Below are positions 59,065 to 64,000 of a DNA stretch of 64,000 nt, one piece after another (position 1 is the stretch's first letter; every line of letters begins with the position of its first letter). This stretch comes from Acidithiobacillus sp041676785 (GTDB taxonomy: Bacteria; Pseudomonadota; Gammaproteobacteria; Acidithiobacillales; Acidithiobacillaceae), in contig JBAYRF010000003.1 of the NCBI GenBank assembly GCA_041676785.1, forward strand, positions 87,190 to 151,189. Reading direction: 5' to 3'. Under the pieces are notes generated by a model, which did not search any database, was not told the DNA's origin, and saw only the letters and a program-made list of their open reading frames with translations. A program made the position numbers and the translations under genes.

Positions 59065-59460
59065 ATGCAAAAAGCTTCCATGTATTCGGTCAAGCGGCGT
59101 GTTGTATGGTTGAGTCTCGGATTTTTGGCGATGGGTAGTGGCGTGGCCGTTGCTGCCGATGCTGCAGTAGTCTCCCCCGGATTACTCAAGGTGGCGATGG
59201 TCCAGCAAAGTCCCGCGCAAATTAAGAGCTTTGCCAATGCGGTTCGGCAGATCAGACCCTTGAATGACCAGGTGCACGCCGAAGTGACGCAGAAAAGTCT
59301 GAGCGCAACAAAAAAAGAAGCGATCAAGAAATCTTATATGCAAAAAGTGGACGGCATTCTCTCAGCCAACCATTTATCGGCAGAGCAATACTCCAGCATG
59401 CTCAAGCAAACCCAGACGGACCCGGCTTTCGCCAAGCAGGTAGAAGCGGCCATGCAGTAA
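59065..59460 (+). CDS. DUF4168-type exported helical protein
   Basis: A 131-residue protein with a signal peptide (residues ~8-31, ending VAVAAD) and an all-helical mature part. Helix-turn features such as IKSFANAVRQIRPL and LSAEQYSSMLKQTQTDPAFAKQVEAAM match the DUF4168 pattern. The function is unknown. GAGAGGAA precedes the ATG. It appears monocistronic: an inverted repeat lies in its leader and a 9-bp hairpin follows it. Confidence 0.78.
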   Translation: MQKASMYSVKRRVVWLSLGFLAMGSGVAVAADAAVVSPGLLKVAMVQQSPAQIKSFANAVRQIRPLNDQVHAEVTQKSLSATKKEAIKKSYMQKVDGILSANHLSAEQYSSMLKQTQTDPAFAKQVEAAMQ

Positions 59461-59467
59461 CTCCGTC

Positions 59468-59502
59468 GGCAGGTCGCTGTACTATTTGTGCGACGACCTG
59501 CC
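59468..59502 (+). terminator. Hairpin downstream of the DUF4168 gene
   Basis: Perfect 9-bp stem GGCAGGTCG (59468-59476) / CGACCTGCC (59494-59502) 8 bp after the stop. No T-run follows, so termination may be weak or the hairpin may protect the 3' end. Confidence 0.55.
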
Positions 59503-59582
59503 TTGGCGGCGAATTAAAAATGGACTAAGTTTTTATGGTACCCGGATTTTGTGAGACACTGAGCCATTCAGGAGGTCTCATT

Positions 59583-60917
59583 ATGTCCCGATTGCGTTTA
59601 CCCAAACCCGATTATCCTGCGCGTCGTCAGCGCCTTATGCAGAAAATGCACGCTTCTGGCGTGGCCATTATCCCCACCGCAGTTCCCAAAAGTCGTAACA
59701 GTGATGTCCAGTATCCCTTTCGCGGTGACAGCGATTTTCTCTATCTGACCGGATTTGCTGAGCCTGAGGCTTTGCTGGTACTGGTTCCGGGACATCCAGA
59801 GGGCGAACAGATTTTGTTTTGTCGTCCCCGCGATCCTGCGCGGGAAACCTGGGAGGGACGCCGGGCAGGACTGGATGGTGCGTTGGCGCTTTGTCAGGTA
59901 GATCGTTGCCTCTCTATCCATGATCTTAATGAGATTTTGCCCACCTTTCTGGAAAACCGGGAACTGTTATTTTATCCCATGGGGCAGAGCAATGATTTTG
60001 ATGCCCGGGTCATGCACTGGCGTAACCTGGTAAAAAGTAAAGTACGTTTGGGCATTCGTTATCCCCAAGAAGTCGTCGATGTGGGGGATTTGATTCACGA
60101 AATGCGTCTCTTCAAAGACGCCGATGAAATAGAAATGATGCGCGCCGCCGTTGGCATCAGCGGTGCCGGACATCGACATGCTATGCGTCAGTGTCAACCG
60201 GGAATGATGGAATACGAGTTGTCCGCCGAAATAGAACATGTATTTCATCGCTTAGGTTCCCCAAGTGTGGCTTACCCCAGCATTGTAGGCGGCGGTGTTA
60301 ATGGTTGTATCCTGCATTACACCGAAAATAATAGTGAGTTGCAGGATGGTGATCTGGTACTGATTGATGCGGGTGCGGAAGTGGCGGGTTATGCGGGAGA
60401 TATTACCCGTACTTTTCCCGTTAATGGCGTATTCTCGGCCGCGCAACGGGAAATCTACGAAATTGTGCTAGCTAGCCAAGAAGCAGGTATTGCGGCGGTA
60501 CAGGTCGGACGTTCTGTAGCGGATTATCACGACGAAGCAGTCAAAGTTCTGGTGGATGGTTTACTGAATTTGAAAATTCTCAATGGTAGCCGCGATGCCG
60601 TCATCGAACAGGGCAGTTACAAGTCTTTCTATATGCACCGTACTGGCCATTGGCTGGGCATGGATGTGCATGATGTGGGACATTATCGTCAGGTCGATCA
60701 ATCTTGGCGGCTTCTGGAGCCCGGCATGGTGCTGACCGTCGAACCTGGCCTGTATTTCTCCCCCGATAATCTATCGGTGCCTGAGCGTTGGCGAGGCATT
60801 GGTATACGCATTGAAGATGATGTATTGGTTACCGCAACGGGACCGGATATTCTTTCTGGTGAGGTCCCCAAAAAAGTCGTGGACGTTGAGGCGATGATGG
60901 CGGCTGGCCTCGACTGA
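59583..60917 (+). CDS. pepP: Xaa-Pro aminopeptidase
   Basis: A 444-residue M24 peptidase. The N-terminal domain contains YPFRGDSDFLYLTGF. The catalytic pita-bread domain shows metal ligands in LVLIDAGAEVAGYAGDITRTFPV, HRTGHWLGMDVHD and VLTVEPGLY, and a final GIGIRIEDD. It removes N-terminal residues before proline using two Mn ions. The ATG at 59583 follows AGGAGG; the frame to 59535 is rejected. Confidence 0.96.
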   Translation: MSRLRLPKPDYPARRQRLMQKMHASGVAIIPTAVPKSRNSDVQYPFRGDSDFLYLTGFAEPEALLVLVPGHPEGEQILFCRPRDPARETWEGRRAGLDGALALCQVDRCLSIHDLNEILPTFLENRELLFYPMGQSNDFDARVMHWRNLVKSKVRLGIRYPQEVVDVGDLIHEMRLFKDADEIEMMRAAVGISGAGHRHAMRQCQPGMMEYELSAEIEHVFHRLGSPSVAYPSIVGGGVNGCILHYTENNSELQDGDLVLIDAGAEVAGYAGDITRTFPVNGVFSAAQREIYEIVLASQEAGIAAVQVGRSVADYHDEAVKVLVDGLLNLKILNGSRDAVIEQGSYKSFYMHRTGHWLGMDVHDVGHYRQVDQSWRLLEPGMVLTVEPGLYFSPDNLSVPERWRGIGIRIEDDVLVTATGPDILSGEVPKKVVDVEAMMAAGLD

Positions 60918-60946
60918 GGATAATTAAAAGATTTGTCCGGGAGATC

Positions 60947-61501
60947 TCAGACGTCGCTGGTAGTGGGCGTTTGGGTATTCACAAAGCGCAGGTGGGCCGT
61001 TTTGACGCCAAAGCTCATGGCTTGATGCGCGTTGAACATAAGTATATCTGCAGCCATGTGATAGCGCGGATTCATGGTGTCCCAAACCACACCGCGAATG
61101 ATTTTTCCAGAACTGAGAATGATATCGATTTTTTCACCGCAGCGATTGCCGCCATTTTTCCGCATGAACAAGTCTTGCGACAGCGCGATTTGATCCGGGC
61201 GGGTGGGCCCGCAAGCGGAAATACCCGGGTTGTTATTCGTCTGGCTGGATACGGCGTTGTAGGCAGTTACGCGCTGCAAATGGAATATATTATTGTTAAT
61301 TAGTAAGTTGCTATCGTGCTGAGTGGATTTCTGGGAGCGAGCTTCCCCGGGGGATGTGGGCGTGTTGTCATTGAAGTTTGTTTCCCGGCTGAATGTGCTC
61401 AAAAACACGCTGGGCATGTTCAAGGCACTCCAAGCCAGTGCATTGGGTAAAGCCAAGGTCATCAGGGCAACGCTCAACCCTGCAGATATCTTTTTTATCA
61501 T
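60947..61501 (-). CDS. Exported 3D/double-psi-barrel protein
   Basis: A 184-residue protein with an N-terminal signal (residues ~4-24), a ~50-residue Ser/Asn-rich linker, then a C-terminal domain. That domain starts VTAYNAVSSQTNNNPGISACG, contains IALSQDLFMR, CGEKIDIIL and a VVWDTMNPRYHMAADILMF stretch, and ends AMSFGVKTAHLRFV. This pattern matches 3D-domain/RlpA-like double-psi barrels of cell-wall lytic proteins. Two cysteines (in ISACG and NRCGEK) could form a disulfide. Substrate unknown. The gene is convergent with pepP and divergent from the alanine-zipper lipoprotein. Confidence 0.8.
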   Translation of the reverse strand: MIKKISAGLSVALMTLALPNALAWSALNMPSVFLSTFSRETNFNDNTPTSPGEARSQKSTQHDSNLLINNNIFHLQRVTAYNAVSSQTNNNPGISACGPTRPDQIALSQDLFMRKNGGNRCGEKIDIILSSGKIIRGVVWDTMNPRYHMAADILMFNAHQAMSFGVKTAHLRFVNTQTPTTSDV

Positions 61502-61823
61502 TGCTATCTCCCGCTCTGAGTTGGACCATGATAGATCTCTATTTCCAGCGTTGGCCGGCTGGTATTAATTTTAATCAATAATTGCCCACTGGTACGGTAT
61601 GTTACAAAAAATATCAAGATAATCAAAGTGATAATTTTATATTATATAAAATATAGGGTTAGTATGGTGTTTTGAGCATTCAAAGTGTCTCTTAATCTTT
61701 GCGTCAGAGGGCTTATCAATGTAGTTGTAGAAGTCGATGATGTGCAAGATATGATGCTGGTATATTGTTTTTTTTTTAGCTATTATTCATCTGCTCGTTT
61801 TCAACCCAACAAAGGAGACTGCT
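61502..61823. other. 322-bp AT-rich intergenic region between two exported-protein genes
   Basis: Markedly more AT-rich than the surroundings, with no convincing gene. It holds an FNR-like sequence reading TTGATTAAAATTAA on the minus strand (61578-61565) and an AT block with TTATATTATATAAAATATAGGG near 61633-61654. An extended -10 for the plus-strand lipoprotein (61758-61766) is followed by a T-rich stretch. A minus-strand -10 candidate TATCAT (61533-61528) would serve the 3D-domain gene. Confidence 0.5.
61758..61766 (+). promoter_or_regulatory. Extended -10 promoter of the alanine-zipper lipoprotein
   Basis: TG-G-TATATT (hexamer 61761-61766) without a recognisable -35. The expected start is ~61773, leaving a ~50-nt leader with AAAGGAG before the ATG. 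Confidence 0.45.
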
Positions 61824-62129
61824 ATGAGCAAGTTCACCACCGCTTTGAAAGTAACTGCGCTGATTTTGCCCTTGGGCTTAGCCGGTTGTGCAACCACCTC
61901 TGACCTCGACAAGGTTGCTGCCAAGGCTGACGCCGCGCAGTCCACCGCCAACGAGGCTCTTGCTAAGGCTAATGCCGCACAGAGCACCGCCACCGATGCG
62001 CTGAGCAAGGCCAATGCCGCACAGAGCACCGCTGACCAGGCGATGAGCACCGCCAACTCCGCCAATCAGAAGGCTGAAGAAGCCAATGAAAAGGTAGAGC
62101 GCATGTTCAAAAAGGCGATGATGAAGTAA
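61824..62129 (+). CDS. Lpp/OprI-like alanine-zipper outer-membrane lipoprotein
   Basis: A 101-residue lipoprotein with lipobox LAGC (Cys22), then three 14-residue repeats of K-A-(D/N)-A-A-Q-S-T-A (residues 34-75). A C-terminal segment AEEANEKVERMFKKAMMK resembles the OprI tail. The heptad-rich Ala pattern predicts a trimeric coiled coil as in Lpp. The terminal Lys could be joined to peptidoglycan by an L,D-transpeptidase. AAAGGAG precedes the ATG and a strong terminator follows, typical of an abundant monocistronic lipoprotein mRNA. Confidence 0.85.
   Translation: MSKFTTALKVTALILPLGLAGCATTSDLDKVAAKADAAQSTANEALAKANAAQSTATDALSKANAAQSTADQAMSTANSANQKAEEANEKVERMFKKAMMK
61923..62048 (+). repeat. 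Three in-frame 42-bp tandem repeats
   Basis: Units 61923-61964, 61965-62006 and 62007-62048 encode the 14-residue repeats of the alanine-zipper lipoprotein. Units 2 and 3 share a long near-identical core (AATGCCGCACAGAGCACCGC); unit 1 is more diverged. Recombination could change the copy number. Confidence 0.85.
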
Positions 62130-62151
62130 TTCATCTCGTTGATGAAGTGAT

Positions 62152-62188
62152 GGGGCCTCGCCGAGTTTCGGCGGGGCCCTTCGCTTTT
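62152..62188 (+). terminator. Rho-independent terminator after the lipoprotein gene
   Basis: A GC-rich hairpin from GGGGCCTCGCCGA (62152-62164) to GGCGGGGCCC (62170-62179), with one bulged base and a short loop. A pyrimidine-rich TTCGCTTTT tail follows. It ends the lipoprotein transcript before the convergent ogt gene. Confidence 0.8.
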
Positions 62189-62251
62189 ATGGGCGCAGCC
62201 CTTCCTCGGCACACGCCATTTTCGTCCGTGATCTGCGGAGTGGGTGCGGTC

Positions 62252-62776
62252 CTAAAAGTCACCACCCTCGTGCCGTAACAGCCAGCGTTTGCGCTCTAGT
62301 CCGCCGGCATAGCCGGTCAAAGTGCCATCGGCGCCGATGACGCGATGGCAAGGAATGACAATACCAATGGGATTCGCGCCATTGGCACGGCCCACGGCAC
62401 GCACCGCCGATGCCCGCGCCATGCCCCTCGCCTGTTCTTGGTAGCTGCGGGTTTCTCCGGCAGGGATGCTGCGCAACCAGGTCCAAGCCGCCTGCTGAAA
62501 CTCGGTGCCTGCAAATTTAACGGGAATGGTGGAGACGGCGTTGAAATCACCCGCCCAGTAGGCTTCCAGACTGTTGCGAACCGGCTGCGGAGCAGTCCCT
62601 GATGTCAGCGTTACCCCGTCGGAGCCGTAAAGCAAACGGAGTCGATCCAGCATGCGGTTCTCGTGGTCTGCCCAGTCCAGTGCCCGCAAGATGTTCTGTG
62701 TGTCGCTAACCAGCAGCATGACCCCCAACGGGGTGGTGACACGATCTAACTGCCATTGATGCGGTTTTTTCAGCAT
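62252..62776 (-). CDS. ogt: Methylated-DNA--protein-cysteine methyltransferase
   Basis: A 174-residue Ogt/Ada-C type protein with FQQAAWTWLRSIPAGETRSYQE, RAVGRANGANPIGIVIPCHRVIG (acceptor Cys in PCHR) and GYAGGLERKRWLLRHE. It repairs O6-alkylguanine by suicidal alkyl transfer. The ATG follows GAGAGG. It is 87 bp downstream of the truncated MFS gene on the same strand. Confidence 0.95.
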   Translation of the reverse strand: MLKKPHQWQLDRVTTPLGVMLLVSDTQNILRALDWADHENRMLDRLRLLYGSDGVTLTSGTAPQPVRNSLEAYWAGDFNAVSTIPVKFAGTEFQQAAWTWLRSIPAGETRSYQEQARGMARASAVRAVGRANGANPIGIVIPCHRVIGADGTLTGYAGGLERKRWLLRHEGGDF

Positions 62777-62863
62777 GAAAACCTCTCAAATATGAACTCT
62801 GAAATGATGCTATACCCGGACACGAGCAAATGCTCGCCACTTTTGGACGGTACATTCACCCCC

Positions 62864-64000
62864 TCAGTCGCTATGTCGTATAAATTGCCAGGAAATAAAG
62901 GCACCCAGTAACAGCGCAGCGGCACTGCCCAGAATGGCGGCCATAACGCCGTCGCTGGAGATGGACGTCCCAACCCCGACTAATCCCCCTAATAGGGCCA
63001 CGCCCAAAGCGCCGCCAGCCTGACGGCTGGTGTTATTGAAGGCTGCGGCGGCTCCCGACCTTTCCGAGGGCAGGGCACCAATAGCGGCAGCAACCAGAGC
63101 AGGCGTCGCTGCGGCCAAGCCTAGACCGATGATGAATAACGCAGAGAACATCAGTGCATCGTTTGCAAGTCGCGGAACCAAAGAGAGCAGCAGCATCCCC
63201 GCGCCCGTAGCGCCCAACCCGATCGCGGCGGGGTAACGACTACCAAAATGCCCGGTGATGCGGCCACCAAAGGGCAAGCTCAGGGCGAATGGCGCAAACA
63301 TCACGGTCAGGCGTAGACCCACCTGTTCGGGCGACAATTGTTGGATATGCAGCAGGTATAAGCTGAACGCGAACAGGGTCGCGAATACCCCAAAATTCAT
63401 GAGACCGGAAGCCGTATTGGCTGCACTAAATACTGGCCGTCGGAAAAATCGAAAATCCAGCATAGGATGGGTATGACGTCGTTCCACCAGCCACAGGGCC
63501 ACACCGCTCATTCCCGCCCACACGAATGCGGCAATAACCAGCATATTCCCCCAGCCGAGGGGTTGCCCTTCAATGACGGCGAAAATAAGGCTAGCCAGTG
63601 CGGAAGCAGTAAGAACCTGTCCCCAAATATCTAGCTTTCCTCCTTGCGGATGGGAGGACTCTGTCACAAATCCGAGGGTTAGCCAAAGACCCAGAACCCC
63701 TACCGGCACGTTGATCCAGAACACGGAACGCCAACCAAAGGCTCCGACCAGAAATCCCCCCAGAGTTGGTCCCGCGACCACTGCAAGCCCCGACACTCCC
63801 GCCCACCAGCCGATGGCCCGCGCGCGTAGCCGAGCGTCGGGAAAAGCGTTTCGCAGAATAGCCAGCGAGTTGGGTAACGCGGCAGCAGCGCCAATACCTT
63901 GTAGGCTTCTCGCACCGATTAAAAACACATAGGATGGCGCCACCGCGCAGGCGATGGAACCCAGCACGAAGAGCATCATTCCGCCGATATACATCCGGCG
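62864..64000 (-). CDS. DHA2-type MFS multidrug transporter, 5'-truncated by window edge
   Basis: About 378 residues are visible and the frame is open to the right edge; the first ~60 or more residues are missing. At least ten membrane segments are seen, with RSLQGIGAAAALPNSLAIL (motif C-like region), GPTLGGFLVGAFGWRSVFWINVPVG (a strong DHA2/EmrB signature) and GRITGHFGSRYP. It would export drugs or other amphiphiles by proton antiport. EmrB-type pumps use HlyD adaptors; the orphan HlyD at 7.8 kb is not linked to it. Confidence 0.88.
   Translation of the reverse strand, partial: RRMYIGGMMLFVLGSIACAVAPSYVFLIGARSLQGIGAAAALPNSLAILRNAFPDARLRARAIGWWAGVSGLAVVAGPTLGGFLVGAFGWRSVFWINVPVGVLGLWLTLGFVTESSHPQGGKLDIWGQVLTASALASLIFAVIEGQPLGWGNMLVIAAFVWAGMSGVALWLVERRHTHPMLDFRFFRRPVFSAANTASGLMNFGVFATLFAFSLYLLHIQQLSPEQVGLRLTVMFAPFALSLPFGGRITGHFGSRYPAAIGLGATGAGMLLLSLVPRLANDALMFSALFIIGLGLAAATPALVAAAIGALPSERSGAAAAFNNTSRQAGGALGVALLGGLVGVGTSISSDGVMAAILGSAAALLLGAFISWQFIRHSD

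Noticed and set aside
62806..62840. Short hairpin CGAGC/GCTCG between the MFS gene and ogt as a terminator
   Set aside because: A five-pair stem without a T-run is not sufficient evidence.
1..64000. tRNA genes, CRISPR arrays, insertion sequences or prophage genes
   Set aside because: Reading both strands gave no T-loop-like tRNA ends in intergenic space, no regularly spaced direct repeats outside the lipoprotein gene, and no transposase or integrase motifs. A tRNA or mobile-element search program could still find a diverged copy.

Overview
The window is a dense stretch of bacterial chromosome from an acidophilic, sulfur-oxidising gammaproteobacterium-like organism, most likely an Acidithiobacillus or a close relative. 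This assignment is inference. It rests on proteobacterial housekeeping gene orders (aat-bpt, yggS-proC-yggT, pilT-pilU, rplU-rpmA-obg-proB, rpsF-rpsR-rplI-dnaB-alr-radA), a persulfide dioxygenase operon with a sulfide:quinone oxidoreductase-like flavoprotein, a hopanoid-type glycosyltransferase (HpnB), and a glycogen locus built around two GH57 enzymes. I see no rRNA, tRNA, CRISPR array, insertion sequence, integrase or phage gene. Both ends cut genes: aat at the left and an MFS exporter at the right.

Layout. 1-4.1 kb: N-end-rule aminoacyl transferases, orphan FetB permease, RNase T, ferredoxin-type reductase and a small basic coiled-coil protein ending at a clear terminator. 4.1-9.7 kb: zinc-ribbon protein and membrane protein, a divergent TetR regulator, argB with a HAD nucleotidase, an orphan HlyD adaptor and a PagL-like lipid A deacylase. 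Near-identical 12-bp palindromes lie just downstream of the tetR and pagL promoters. 9.7-16 kb: bioB, yggT, proC and yggS on the minus strand, divergent from pilT, pilU and hpnB. 16-20 kb: minus-strand sulfur block of an Fnr-type regulator, a near-consensus FNR box, persulfide dioxygenase, a duplicated histidine-bearing unknown protein and an SQR-like flavoprotein. 20-25.5 kb: purE-purK, dsbB with a DsbG-like protein, smpB, a ClsB-like phospholipase-D protein, ratA and bamE. 25.5-31 kb: fur, proB-obg-rpmA-rplU with a terminator hairpin abutting the obg start codon, a Pmp3-like peptide, a DUF445 protein and a small exported SoxK-like protein.

31-42.5 kb: murI, ROK glucokinase, two GH57 enzymes and glgC run leftward, divergent from glgB, nfeD and a stomatin-like gene, followed by pgl. 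Together they form a storage-polysaccharide and glucose-entry locus, although no glycogen synthase is present in the window. 42.5-52.8 kb: VIT-family transporter, then a compact plus-strand run of cysM, a YdbH-like protein, a YdbL-type lipoprotein, a PolB-like exonuclease, rlmD, an L,D-transpeptidase, an APC permease and nagZ. Many of these genes overlap or lie nearly end to end. 52.8-59 kb: rpsF, rpsR, a DUF2232 membrane protein, rplI, dnaB, alr and radA. 59-64 kb: small exported proteins (DUF4168, 3D/double-psi barrel, alanine-zipper lipoprotein), pepP, ogt and the truncated MFS transporter.

The most promising leads are the FNR-boxed persulfide operon, with its unknown His-rich duplicated protein and cysteine-deficient regulator and flavoprotein, and the two-promoter TetR/PagL circuit.
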